From Cristatella mucedo (taxonomy: Eukaryota > Bryozoa > Phylactolaemata > Cristatellidae), in contig WPIO01000061.1 in assembly GCA_009760855.2 (NCBI GenBank), forward strand, positions 1,553,501 through 1,617,500: a stretch of DNA of 64,000 nucleotides, read 5' to 3'. A program made the translations under genes and the position numbers. The notes under the pieces are model-generated. The model worked only from the letters and a program-made list of their open reading frames with translations, searched no databases and was not told where the DNA came from. Shown in pieces: positions 22,901 to 35,150 of the stretch. Every line of letters starts with the position of its first letter. Position 1 is the first letter of the stretch.

Positions 22901-23625
22901 CTACCTAGAGAGCGCCGCGACGTCTTAAGTAACGTTCGTGCTACTCATATGTCATGTTGCGGGGATCCTCGATACGGCCACAAATGGGTTGTCCGACGGC
23001 CTCATCCAAGAATTTGGGGAAATCATTTTGCGTTAGCGATTAATAGAACTCGCCGGCTAGTTGAGTTCGGGTCTTCTGGTTCGAAGGCCGTTCCGTTGCC
23101 GCGAAAAAAAGGCTCACCCTGCGGAAATCCGAAAGGGGGCTGGATTTGGATTACAAATACGTCCTTAACCTCTTATGTTGTCCCCGAATCCCACACGTAG
23201 GCTGCTATTAGGTCGCTTAACCTCTGTCTTATTATTTTTATTATCAATATTATTATTATTATAGGAAGTCTGCACTAGACTAGAAGAACTAAAGCAATTT
23301 TTGCCCCGTCTCCCTTTTGCCGTTCCTTTCAAAGACACTGGAACGAGTAGTAGCAAACCGGTTAAAATTCTATATGTAAACTTCAAGCTCAGCAAATAAG
23401 TTCCGGTCGCGTGACAGAGCTAATCACTCTACCTGTGGAGTCTCTCTGCTACTTGTGCTGGATCTCTAGGCAAAGTTTGATAACATTTATCACCATGTCC
23501 TTCCTAAACGCCAAACATCTCCTGGGTATCAGTAGCCATGCACTGCAGCAGTGGTTTAGGTCCTACGTCAGTGGGAAAGTCCAAACCGCTGGCGTCTACG
23601 GGAAATTGCTGTCCGGAAGCTTCTA
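22900..23625. other. Intergenic, nothing recognised
   Basis: A plus-strand frame at 22,949-23,200 has a true ATG but no recognisable domain. The rest holds short AT-rich runs. Confidence 0.4.
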
Positions 23626-23629
23626 AAGG

Positions 23630-25320
23630 ATGTTATAATAATAACATATTTGTATAGCGTTCTCAGAGAACTGAATCTCTTTCTAGGCACTTTACAGATG
23701 CTTTATAGAAAGCATTACCAAATGATTGGTGGTAACATCCGTAAGCAGCAGGCACACTGTAAGCAGGTATTTGCACATTAAAGACGAACAAAAAGAACAT
23801 CCAAAGGCTGTAATAAAAGCTGCGTTTTAAGCTTCTTTTTAAATGTCGTGGCAGTTGATGTTGTGACGCGTGTCCGTATTGAGTTTCAGAATTTGGTAGC
23901 GTGGAGCTGTCGAAACTAAATGGAAAGTCTCCAACAGTTTTGAGGTTCATACGAGGTGTAGCTAAGCGATTCGAGTCAGAACAGCGAGTTGTACAATTCT
24001 TCGCCTAGTGGGGGAATAGTTCTTATAAGTAGGCTGGAGTCAAAGAATGAAGGACCTGAAAGTAAGTGACAGAACCTTGAAGTCGATGCGATGCTTGATT
24101 GGGAACTAGTGCTTGTCGGCGAGAAGTGGTGTGATGTGGCAACTGTGACGCTCACAACAGACGAGCCTAGCTGCAGAGTTTTTGTCCCAAATAAGCTCCT
24201 GCTTGCACAGGCCGGCAGACCTGCAAGCAGTCAGTTACAGAAGTCAAGACGAGATGTCACAAGTGCATGGACCAATTTAGATGTGGTATTCCTGTCTAAG
24301 CAAGCCCTAATTTTAGCAATGTTATGTAGCTGAAGATAGGCCGACTTGACTGTGGAGCTGATGTGGTCGTCCAATGAAAGGTCGCTTTGGAGCAGGACCC
24401 CAGATTACGTGCGGATTCAACAGAAGATAAGCTAGCGGAGCCAATTTCGAGCATTGGGTCTTCCGATTTCCGAATCACACTTGGTTTGCCCTTAACTAAT
24501 AGTTTCGTTTTTTCGTCATTCAATTTAGGAAAGCTTGCTGCCATCCATGTGAGGGTGCCATCAATAAATGCAGCAAGCGAGTATAGTGAATTCGACGTGC
24601 TCGAGGGCTGGGAGGGATTAAGAAAGGTACAGCTGAGTGTCATCTGCATAGAAGTGAAAGCCTAGATTGTGCTTTGCAATCACATCGGCAAGAGGGAGAG
24701 TATAAGCAGTGAAAAAAAGTGGACCGAGCGCAGAGCCCGTAGGTACCCTATACTTACGTGGTTCATCGGATGATCTTTCAAATCAATACTCAAGAGTCTC
24801 CCACCGTGATAGGACCTTAACCATTGCAATGCAGTGTCAGTGATGCCCAGGCGAGATTCGAGACTCTCAAGAAGGACTTTGTGATAAATAACATCGAAAG
24901 CTGCTGAGAGATTAAGCAGAACAATCAGAGAGACTTTACCCAAGTCTGCATTCCCGAGAAGGTCGCTATATAACCTAAGCAATGTTGACTCTGTGGAGTG
25001 ATAAGCTCTAAACCCAGACTGGAACTTGCTAGTTTTGAGGTTTCAATATAAGATTTTAGTTGGTCTGCCACAACTCGTTTCAGTGTCTTTGATGGGAACG
25101 GGAAGAGAGAGATTGGAGGAAGCTGCTTAAATCCTCTTGGTCTTGCGCTGCTTTCTTTATCAGTGGCCTAACAGCCTCTTTCAAAGGTGCCCGAGCATGA
25201 CGTGAGACTAAGGACACGTTGATTCTGTTAGTTATGCATAGCAGCAGCAGATCTGTACTTAAAGATTCGTGCTTGGAGATCTTGTGCCCGGAGATCTGTG
25301 CTTGGTCTTTCATATTTTCA
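23630..25320 (-). mobile_element. LINE family B, long 5'-truncated copy, minus strand
   Basis: The tail lies at 23,635-23,705 (TATAGCGTTCTCAGAGAACT). Minus-strand RT pieces: NLSAAFDVIYHKVLLESLES, DTALQWLRSYHGGRL, and the upstream VRPLIKKAAQDQEDLSSF block at about 25,100-25,170. Frames are broken by stops and at least two shifts, so it is inactive. Confidence 0.8.
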
Positions 25321-25639
25321 CAATTTATTCTTTGCCTCTTACCTTCTTAGAAACTTACCGGTTACAGCCAAACCTAACGTCACTTAAAAAATTAAAAAGC
25401 TTAGCCATCCAATGGGTGCAGGCCAAAATATCACCTTTATCATCTGCATGCAATCTGGATGGCTGGTTACAAAATTACCTTTCACTAAATGACAAAATCT
25501 GTGCCTCAACCAGGTCTACTTCCGGTTACATAGCATTTCAAAAAGTTTGGGCTTGATTGGACAAGGATCACAACAAAGCTGGTCCATTAATTTGATACAC
25601 CCTGTTTGGTCTTCTTCAACTAAATGATTCGAGATCTTT

Positions 25640-25960
25640 TGATTTCTGCCCTAAGACATTTGTAGTCGGTGCAAACCCATCAACTAAGCTTGTCTGTCAT
25701 TAACATTTAGTCTATCATGTTCTAAAACTCCTCGCCGATCTGTAGGCGCTCTCTTCAAGATCTTGTCGACTTCCCAGCTATTTCACTCGCTTTTAGATCC
25801 TTTCATTCAAATGCTCCATTCTACCTTTCTGAAATACTTCCTATTTGGGGTTCGAACTGTACAACCCTCTTCTCCCGATTCGCGTCGTTGAGCTATTCCT
25901 TTAATCAACACGGTACTTACACATCATTCCAGCCATCTCGCGTGTATAATGGTTCTTAGT
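25640..25960 (+). mobile_element. LINE family B internal fragment, plus strand, decayed
   Basis: Frame-broken matches to the RT C-terminal part: TKLV...LLADL near 25,680-25,745 and SFHSNAPFYLSEILP near 25,798-25,845. Confidence 0.5.
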
Positions 25961-26935
25961 TCTCATTGACGAGCTTCTAGAAATGGCACAGAGTTGATCA
26001 TGTGTCTGTCTACCACCGTTTACTGTCATGGTCAGAGTCCAGAAACGGTCTGTGTGTTGAAGAAAGGGAAATGCTTTTTTTTCAAGGCAATTGTCTGTTC
26101 ATTCCGCAGCATTGGTCGCTAATACATGATACCTTATTGGTCTTCGATTGTCTCCAGGTCGTTGGTTGTCTTTGCAATTGCCTATACGACTGGTTTGGGC
26201 TCTGGAGGCTGCAATGATGAGTGCTGGCAGAGGGACGGCAAACCTCATTTTCATCATCTATGATGACAGCTTGAACCCGAGCTCCTCCAGAAAGATATAT
26301 TGACAGTATTGGCAACTATTTATGACGGTTATGGGCATTTTGAGATCAAGGTATGTGCTAGCAGCTGGTTGGGCTATAAGCTGGCAACTTTGACTGTGCT
26401 TCCTGAACAGCTAGGCTTTCCACCTTTGAGATGCTACAGCTTGGCCAATTAGGCCACATCAACTTGAAATTTGGAATATATGCTCTGGTCAACTTGTTTG
26501 TTGTTAATGTCTCTCAGTTTAGTTGGACGTCAAGTAAGTACAGCACCAATTACCTTCAATGTCACATGATCGGCATTTTCCTTTTCCATTTGATTTGTAA
26601 ACGTACATTTTTTTATTCACTTTTTTGGAAAAAAATTGCTGTCAAAATAGTTTTCTGCATCTTTTGAGAGATTTGACATATTTCTACAATGCATGCATAG
26701 TAATTAATCTGTTGGATATATACGGAAGCGATGTTTTGCTAATGTCGGCTGAAAATTTAACCTTTACAGGTCATCAGGAGATCGAATTGACACTATGGTT
26801 GTATCAAAAGATAGATAATGTTGCCCTTGTTGCTTCTGTCAATTTGCATAACGGTCGTTCGATTAGTATTTGAGAAATATCAATAAGTGTGCTGACAGGG
26901 AGATAACTCCTACAGGGGTGGGGCGGCATAACTCC
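25961..26935. other. AT-rich intergenic, nothing recognised
   Basis: No domain-bearing frame or repeat copy seen. Confidence 0.45.
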
Positions 26936-27250
26936 CTACCCCTATGATTCCCCCCCCATAGAGACCTTGGCTTCAGTTCGTTTGCTTCTAAAGCCCGGAA
27001 TCTAATACTAGCGACTGACGTCACGATATTCCCCGACTTGAAATTTAAAAAGGAGCTAAAGACCCATTTGTTGCTCACACCATTTGCTCTGTTTTGCGAA
27101 TTACTTTTATGGGGTTATGCTTGCTGAATATGTTCATGTTAAAAATAAGTTACTGATGCTTTCTTTTAAGCACATGTAAAGTGCCAATACAAGATTTAGT
27201 TTTCTAAGGAAGCCTTACACATGCGTTGCTATTATTATTACTATTAATAT
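26936..27250 (+). mobile_element. LINE family B 3' fragment, plus strand
   Basis: C-terminal RT end FKKELKTHLL near 27,040-27,070, then a GTAAAGTGCCAATACAAG tail and an ATTATTATTACT run. Confidence 0.6.
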
Positions 27251-28949
27251 TATCATTATTACTGATGCTCTATGCAATTACACCATACCTTAGCACGAAG
27301 GCACAGGAAAGTTGGGGCGTAGGCCCCCTTTAGGCTTTAATGATGACAGCCTATGAGAAAGTCAATGTATGGTTCCATTAGCTTAATATTGGTATTTAAT
27401 GGCTACGAACGGCAATAGCAGCGTTTGGCGTACCTGATTGGCGGCTGTTGCAAAGTAAGCACCGAAAATTATTAAGACTAGAATGGACAAGCAAGTGTGC
27501 TACATATAATGTAAGAACAGCCGACGAGCTTCTGTTGGGCCCTCAGGACAACTTCGTGTGCGTTTTTGTCGTGTAAAACCATCAGCGCCTAGCAACTGAC
27601 TCTGAACGGTTGCACGGTGTGCGACATTCAGTTACGAGCAAAAGCAGTTGGAACAACAATTGCAGTTACTGAACGACAATTTATTTGTTCCCCAATTGCG
27701 AGTGAACTGTAGACCACTTTAACCTATGTCCATCTGCTTGCACACACACACGCGAGCGCGAGCGCGCGCGCACGCGCGCACACACACACACACATATATA
27801 AAACGGATTTATTCCAAAGCAACATAGCAGGCTATATCCTCGATAGGGCTCATAGCGCTCCTCATACGATCGAAACACTCGGCAGTGGCCCAAGCGGACA
27901 CAAGCCACGGCCACAGTGCCCAAGTAACACCATATTAACTCTACAGTGTGACCACGACTTCTATAGCTTTGGGATATAGGCGACTGCCTGAAAAAATCTA
28001 ATGCCCAGTCAAATTAAGCATATCGACGAGTCCAAATAACTAATTCCCCCACTCCCCCTCCTGTGTAGAATCCCCACAATGGTAGGGCCTTGAGGATAGT
28101 TGATCTAAAACGCTTAATTAAAAGTGCATAATGATATTGTGGTGAATAATGTCAAAGCGTTTGGCCTGCGGAGTGAGGTGCTACATGCGTTGCTTCTTCA
28201 TCTGTAGCATTTGTATGCCAATTACACGATGTATAATTGCATTCATTAGGTAGTAAAATGTTTGCCTGTAGATTATTCGGCAATGAAGGCTGTGCAACTG
28301 TTTGGCTAGGTTTCCCTTTGAAGATCGACCCATGAGGTTGTGACAGTGCAATGCTACATCTGAGCGAACGAGTAACATAATTGTAAAAATTACATAACCC
28401 AAGAGATCTTTTAGGACTTGAAATGGTCGACTGAGATTAGGCGCTGATTAGATAAGTGATCAATGTAAATGCTGCCTGCCGATGGAGCTTGACGTTCTTG
28501 ATGAGTAGCTCGCTTTTTTCTTTCACTGCACTTGTACCTTTGCCTGTATGTATAATTATTTGCTTGCCTTGTAGGTTATATACTTTATTATAGACTATTT
28601 TGCTTTCCGAATTTTAGCATTCTTCGTCCATTGCTGGCCTTCCAAAGCTGCTAATTCGAGACCTCGAGCCAGTAGCCAGCATCTAGTCTGACTTGATGGC
28701 TTTCGAGGTTCCGCCTAACATTCTACACCACTATAGACAAGATCAGAGTCCATCCCTAACGTTGCAGCATCTCATCTGGACTTCTGTCCCTAAATAACAT
28801 CAACACAGGACTCCTGTCGCCCAATTCCATGCACTACCTCAATGTCTACATTTAAAGAGGCCACGAGCGACCTAATTCAAATTGGCTTTATCGTGGCTTA
28901 TTCTGAGAAAGTTTTCCAAGTTCCACCGGTAAGAAAATACGCTACAATA
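27251..28949. other. Intergenic sequence with a CA/CG microsatellite
   Basis: A CA/GCGC microsatellite lies at 27,740-27,800. No coding frame is supported in the remainder. Confidence 0.45.
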
Positions 28950-29300
28950 AAGCTGAGAGCTTGAAGTGCTAAAATGCACGAAGCGATCAACGCACTAGTG
29001 CAGCTGTGTGCCATTTGCATACAAATGTAAGCCATGATGGTACTTGGCGATTACAACAGCAATAGAGATTAGATTGTCAACACAAGTAGACGTTGAGCAG
29101 ATCCCAATGGTATCCCATACCTAACCATTCTAGTGCAGTGCTAGTGAAAGAGTTGGTAAACGATGAGGCATCAGCAAGTGCAATGAAATCCAGCAGGACT
29201 AGCTGAGAGACCCTAAATAAGCCAACATTGCCGAGAAGCTCATTATAAACTCGCAACAGTGCTGATTCTGTGGAGTGGATTTGCTCTAAAACTTGACTGG
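28950..29300 (-). mobile_element. LINE family B internal fragment, minus strand
   Basis: Minus-strand text resembles the RT segment before the GVPQG motif (VYNELLGNVGLFRVSQLVLL, then TSTALEW). No tail; both ends lost. Confidence 0.55.
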
Positions 29301-31635
29301 GGCATAGCTGTCGAGATGCAGCAGACGAACGTTTGGTGGCATTTACAGGCCCAGGTCAGCAACTGAGGCCTCTGAGCCCACTTTCTCACGTTCCATCGCG
29401 AGTTGTTTATTCAAAGGCATCAGGCAGGTCTGAAGCAGGTGAACGTCATTCAAGATGTCAGGCTTTCTGGCAGTATCACTCATCTAATAGTTACCAGCGA
29501 TCGTTGTCAGAAAGTAGGAAATGCCCTACAGCTGCCAGTTCCCCAGTGATCGGGACTGCCTTCAGCAACAGGACATTGCTAAGTACCTCCAAGACCTAAG
29601 AAATTAAGGAAGACACCCACCGTGCGGTAGTGAGCCGGAAGTGATACACTACGAGTCGAGCCTTGGCCGGTCACTACACTGTTGACACAGGAGCCTTTTC
29701 GAGGGGGACACATGGACTGAACCAGAGAGCTGCCAGCTGACCGTCGCAGTATGACAGCAGACAAGTGCTGCTGGACTGGGAAGCCGTTGCCGTACTGTAC
29801 CCTTCCGGCTTCACATCGATACAGCTGCAGTGGAGGCTGCTTCATATCTGCTGCTGATCTTAAGCAAGCATCTCTAATGCATTGCATAGTATGCCATACA
29901 TCACTTCCTAAGCACATAGTAGACGATAGTTCGAGCATATTAAAACAAGGCAGATCACTTCTATCGCTAGAAAAGCACAATTCGTGTCCCATTAGTCAAA
30001 GGCTCTTCCAAGTGATGCTTCTATGTGAGATGCATCTAGATCAATCGCAACATATCAGCCTAAACGACACCAATGCCATTTCACAGCTGCATTAAACAGG
30101 TGCTCGAATATGCACAAAACCAAAGCCAAGGTAGCATACCTGGCCGAATGAGGACATAATTGCATATAATAATAATACATTTGATATAGCGCCCTCAGAG
30201 AGCTCAATCTCTTTCTAGGCACTTTACATTTGCTGCAAAGGTAGCACGATCGAATGGGTAGTGGTAGCATGCTCAATAAACAACAAGAATAGCATGGTTA
30301 GGGGTGACATCTCCGAGTACTTCAGCAGTGAGGGTGCTGAGCGCACTTCAGCCGTGTATGAATCTGTATACCATCGCTCCTGCCAAAGAACCTCGGCACA
30401 ATTGTATAAGTGGATGTCCAATAATTCCTGCATGAGTAGTGACGGTATAGTTCTGATCACTAACAAATTTTACATACATCAACACTGCCTAGGGTGACTG
30501 AGCTCACATGGGCGCTGATGCTGATTGCAGCTGCAGTCAGTAAGACGGATGCCACTGAGCTGTCAAGAATCTTGCAGCCCATAGTAACTGCAACACTGCG
30601 TAATGTATCCCCACCAACTTGCAAAGCCGCGTGGTTGCCCAACCGAATCTTAACGAGCGACTGCAGATGCACTCGCACATGCGAAAACCACCGAACGGCA
30701 ACGAAAGCACTTGCTAGAAAAGAGACAAGCTCACGAATACTGCACTCTGGTGGCCTTTCGAATCGACTGCACTCAGTGAGCCAAGTAGTGCAGCAGTGAG
30801 GGTACCGACAGCACTTCAGCAGCCGATCACACGTTCTAGTACTCTGAAAGCTGGGTATTAGGTGACCAGTACGCGAGTGTGTGTGCTGGCTTGTCACAGT
30901 TGGCCGGCATGCATTACATAATTGACCTCTACTCATGTCATTTAGCTCAGTCTATACCGTCGGGCTATTCTTTCAGTACATCAGCTGCTACCGAGATACT
31001 CAGTGCAACAGACTCAAAAGAGGTCACCGAGTGCAAGGGCGAACGCCTAGCTTACCCTAGGCCTCTCCTTCTCAAGTAGGAGACACTCAGCACTGGGCAC
31101 AACCTCACCATTCTCCCTAGGATTCCCTCTCAGATGATCATAGGTGGCAAGCAAAAGATCGCTGATGTATTCACACGTGTGCCTCCATTGACGACCACTT
31201 CAGAGGGAATGCAACGACAACGAGCTTGGCATCCGGAGCCTATTCATAGGGCGATCTCTTTCAGGCTGCAGACACGCTGGGGTAACAGCCTGCTGCTGCT
31301 GGCGTCTGCCCAACGCTGTGCTGCATCGATTGCAATGCGTCAGCACGAGCATAACAGACGAAAAACTGCAAAAGGCTGGAGCACGACTAACGCTGAAACT
31401 CTCAACCCTGTCCGAAGGTCTATGCAGGTCTTGCCCACTGAAGGTGGAATCGAAGGTATGCAAAATACAGAGCACCCGGTTCCACTGAGATCCTAAGGAC
31501 GATTGCTGATCTCAGGGCTCTCTGCGGATTTCTCTCTCTTCATAGGAATGATAATCCGAGAAGGTAGGTTGCGTCTTAAGGCCGAATTCAAATGCCGAGT
31601 AAGCTGTCGTCAACAAGGGTTTTATGGCTGCTCTG
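29301..31635. other. Unassigned region, a LINE tail at 30,165-30,310
   Basis: Contains a family B tail (minus strand, 30,165-30,310). Longer frames occur on the minus strand at 29,579-29,992 and 30,460-30,936 and on the plus strand at 30,494-30,799 and 31,134-31,496. None shows a domain I know or a clear chain of splice sites. Their codon pattern does not settle which strand, if any, is coding. Confidence 0.35.
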
Positions 31636-31639
31636 GTAA

Positions 31640-31790
31640 TGATAGTAATAATAATAATAATACATTTGATATAGCACATTTTTGCACTCAATCACTTTCT
31701 AGGCAGTTTACATTTGCTGCAAAGGAAGCACGATCGAATGGTTAGTGTCAGCATGCTCAATGGCAACAAGCATAGCCTGGTTAGGGGTGA
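31640..31790 (-). mobile_element. LINE family B tail, minus strand
   Basis: AATAATAATAATACATTTG, then the TATAGCAC...TTTCTAGGCAGTTTACA tail and a short 3' stretch. Confidence 0.7.
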
Positions 31791-32031
31791 CATGCACAGG
31801 GTGCACGGGCTGTCATGCCCATGCACTATACTGCACAATGATTGCCAGCCGGGCAGATCTAAAGGATGGGAGAAGGAAGATGTGGAGGCTCAGAAGCTAC
31901 GACTAGATATCGTAGCATTTGTGCTTAGCTTTTACAAGTTAATCTTAATACACTTTTTCATTTTAACTTATGTATTTTTCGATGACCTGCAGCTGGAAGT
32001 GGCCACAGTACCAAATTGATCGAGGGAGTGG

Positions 32032-32745
32032 TCATAGCACCAAATTCTGTTCGACAATATTTCTTACGGACACGGCGCACCGAACTTCACCGCACAGCTT
32101 AAACTTATCGCTAATCGTCTCCATCCAGTGGGCCAGGCTTGGCCGCAAGCAGTCTGCCAGCTCCGATGGATAGCTGAACGCGCACACCGGACAGCCGCCG
32201 CCGACCGCGAGCTCGCTGACGACCAGCTCGACGCCGGCAAGGCAATGATCGTCGGTCGTCGTGTAGTAGACGACCGGATATCCAAGCATGAGGCCGAACA
32301 CGGTCGGAGCGCACCAGCCGGGCGACCAGGGCAAGGTGTGGCACACCTCGCCTTCGGGAATGGCGTCCAAGCAGGCAAGCAGCTCCGTGGTATGAAAGCC
32401 GATGTCGGCGGCCACCGACGGTCGGGCCAGGTACGGCGACACGTCCACGAACGCGTCCAGACGCGCGTTCGCCGCTCGGCACAGGAGCCACTGCTTGAGA
32501 GACGGCACGTCGACGAGGAACGCGTCGGCGCAGACTGCGAGCACGTGGAGCCGCGGCTGGCCTGGCGACGCGCGAACGGCGCTCACCAGCTTGCACAGCT
32601 CGGCGAGCGAATGGCCGCCAAAGTCCCACAGCACGGCCGGCCTGAGGCCGCGAGCCAAAACGAAAAGGTTCGCCACAGCGACTTGCCGCTGCCGTCCCCT
32701 CCACCGGGGAAAGCAGGTCTTTACGGCGGAATCGATTGCCTCCAT
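32032..32745 (-). CDS. UPF0739 family protein (C1orf74 homologue), single exon
   Basis: 237 codons, MEAIDSAVKTC to VEQNLVL. An in-frame TAG 15 nt upstream of the ATG fixes the start. The strongest family feature is FGLMLGYPVVYY at residues 150-161, preceded by W--G(W)CAPTV. RPAVLWDFGG (35-44), LVDVS-like DVSPYLARP (101-109) and the HWMETISDKF C-terminal helix also fit the vertebrate C1orf74 protein as I remember it. The function of UPF0739 proteins is unknown. The frame is GC-rich with G/C-ending codons, unlike its AT-rich flanks. It is uninterrupted, as the human coding exon also is. No signal peptide or membrane segment. Slightly shorter than the roughly 270-residue human protein. Confidence 0.7.
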   Translation of the reverse strand: MEAIDSAVKTCFPRWRGRQRQVAVANLFVLARGLRPAVLWDFGGHSLAELCKLVSAVRASPGQPRLHVLAVCADAFLVDVPSLKQWLLCRAANARLDAFVDVSPYLARPSVAADIGFHTTELLACLDAIPEGEVCHTLPWSPGWCAPTVFGLMLGYPVVYYTTTDDHCLAGVELVVSELAVGGGCPVCAFSYPSELADCLRPSLAHWMETISDKFKLCGEVRCAVSVRNIVEQNLVL

Positions 32746-33139
32746 TAGCCAGCCATGCTACGAGATGCTCGCGAGCGACGAAAAGCGGGCAGCAGCGCCG
32801 CGTCCGCACGCGCACCCGCCGCCGCGCGCCAGGCTAATCGAGCTCCCGCACGCGCCAGCGGAGGCGGCGGAAGTGATAAGAGTCGTAGGAGTAGGCTCCC
32901 CTAACCGGATGTAGGCCGGTCAGCCTGGAGGCATTGAGTAGGTCAGTGACCTGTCGGCTGAGTTGCAGAAGTTGCTGAGTTGCTCGAGCTGAAAGGAGAG
33001 CGATTGTCTCTTGTTGGGCGCTAATGAACACTATCCATCCGGATGAAATAGAAGGGCATTGCTTATCTTTATTTGCAGAGGCTACGCGCCTTTCACGACC
33101 GAGATCGTGGGCTCAAGCCCCGAATAAGATAAAAAAGAA

Positions 33140-33962
33140 TACTAGCTGACTTAACAGCCTCACCTGCATAGCAACAGAAGCGTCTTAACGGCTATGGCTA
33201 CCGCTTGCAATGGCAATAAAGATCTACCGGCCTGTGCACTCAGACGCTTACAGCTGGCGAACGACTTTGCAGCTGGACATGTCTGTCGTGAGCTTCGAAA
33301 TTGACATATCGCACCACTTCTCGCCGACCTGCACTGGCTCCCAGTCAAGCAACGGATCGACTTCAAGGTTTTTGTCACTCAATTTTAGGTCCCTTCACTT
33401 GTTGGCTCCAGCATCAATATCAGATCTACTGCATCACCAGGCCAAGCATAGTACCGCCGGCTTTTCGGAGTCTAACTGTTTAACCATATCTCGTGCACTC
33501 CTCAAATCCTTTGGAGGCCGTGCATTTAGTTCGCGCGCTCCCAAAGCCTGGAACTCACTCCTTACTTGCGTCACGACATCGTCTAACTGGTCCAAATTTA
33601 AACAGAAACTAAAAACGGAGCTGTCTATGACAGCGTGTAGTGGGTCCCCGTGATTCGTCTTTTATGAGCGTATGCGTGCTGCTACTGTGAATGCTGTCAC
33701 TAACCACACTTGCATGCTGACCCTGTACATATAACCCCTAGCGATATTATTCTTGTTGTTTATTGAGCATATTACCACTCATCATTCGATCGTGCTTCCT
33801 TTGTAGCAAATGTAAAGTGCATAGAAAGAGGTCGAGTTCTCTGAGAGCGCTATATAAAATGCATTATTATCATTATTAAAGGATCGCCCACTGAAGAATT
33901 TGAACTAACGACCTCGGTCGTGAAGAGCGATCACCTTACTTCTGGCTGGTGCTATGACTGCC
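33140..33962 (-). mobile_element. tRNA-derived SINE (type 1) split by a LINE
   Basis: The 3' half is at 33,140-33,222 (ACAGCCTCACCTGCATAGCA ... GCAATGGCAATAAAGAT) and the tRNA-like 5' half at 33,878-33,962 (GGATCGCCCACTGAAGAATT ... ACCTCGGTCGTGAAG). The intact copies at 37,453 and 60,737 show these halves are normally contiguous. Confidence 0.8.
33223..33877 (+). mobile_element. LINE family B 3' fragment inserted in the SINE, plus strand
   Basis: Runs from 'ctaccggcctgtgcactcag' (compare 50,190) through the LHWLPVKQRIDFK-type block, GRAFSSRAPKAWNS and TACSGSP, to the tail AAGTGCATAGAAAGAGGTCG...ATTATTATCATTATTA. The terminal stretch AAAG(G)AT resembles the AAAGAT at the left edge, a possible target-site duplication. 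Confidence 0.8.
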
Positions 33963-35045
33963 CCAGTGTTGCGACGCCCTGCGATTATTGACTGGGAGTT
34001 TGACAGCTGAACTGCAATCACGAAATATGAGCTTGGCCGCTGAATCAATACTGAGCCGTTTATAAAATAGCCACGATGAGCAGACGCTTATGAGCAGCGT
34101 GGTTTATGGTTATGTTCGAACGAGATTGTTGTTTGACTAATGACCGCGCCATTTTATAAGGCACGGGCGTGCCTGCAGTCGCCCTCTTGGAGTAACGGTC
34201 TGTCGGTCGGTGAGTCCTAGTGCTGAGCTAAGCCATGCCCGTAAGCCTTCAAACAAGTCGGTTGGAAAGTAACCTGCTGTATTCGCCGTAATATACAGGG
34301 TATTTTTTTCTGTGTTTTCTTATTCGGTGACGCTGTTAGCGCTGCTCGAAGAACATCGAGCGCTGTGCAGCTATCGTTGGCGTGTTGCGAGCGTCAGGTC
34401 TTTTGCACATTGCTCTCGCTGTGCCGCTTCCTGATAAAACAGTGAGCGTCGCACGGTCATAGCAACGTGAAGCGCCTGGATAGAGATTAAGCTAAGTTAT
34501 CTTAGAGCGCTACCATATACACGAAATGTGCTTACAAATGTTTAGATACAGGTGCCATCAGCGATATGAGAACGTACTTAATTAGCAACTTGTCATACGA
34601 CTAAAATGATAGCTATACCCATATTTACTAGCTTTCACAAAGTGGAAGCCATTCGTACGAATCGATCGGCGTGGTAGGAGCAACCGAAAGATAATTACTT
34701 ACCCTAATAACTCCTTAATGACGTAAATTTGCGAAATGTTGATACCTAGGTGCGTTTTCAATTATTTCGTAGTCACTGTTTCACCACAACTGCTGCGATG
34801 CAGACTTTGAAAATAGATGCAGCTCGCTCTCGGGGTATTTAATTCGGGTGGCTTATTACACACAACTTCGCCTGGGGCAGTTGTAGTGTAGGAATATGCA
34901 AGTTCGTTGTTTGGCTATTTCATAAAACGCTGCCAAGCGCTGTGCCAATTTTCAAAGAATTTTGGAGCCTAAATTTGAACTCATGCCCTGGGCCTTGATC
35001 GGACGACCGACTGATATCTCAACCAAGAGCACGGAATGCAAGAAG
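33963..35045. other. Intergenic, possible partial SINE tail
   Basis: At 34,465-34,515 a plus-strand AAGCGCCTGGATAGAGATTA ... AGAGCGCTA segment matches the type 2 SINE tail. Otherwise nothing recognised. Confidence 0.4.
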
Positions 35046-35051
35046 TCCTCT

Positions 35052-35150
35052 CATGTATCTCCGTCTGTAACTGCCCCAATGAAATATAATGTATCTCTGT
35101 CTGTGACTGCCCCAATGAAATATAATGTATCTCCGTCTGTGACTGCCCCA
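35052..35150. repeat. 36-bp tandem repeat, about three copies
   Basis: Period-36 unit (ATGTATCTCCGTCTGTGACT then GCCCCAATGAAATATA) at the 3' terminus of the family A LINE. Single-copy equivalents occur at 7,030 and 47,885. Confidence 0.9.

Noticed and set aside
32111..32815. Long alternative frames on both strands over the UPF0739 gene
   Set aside because: Arg-rich shadows caused by high GC; the family motifs fall only in the 32,032-32,745 frame.
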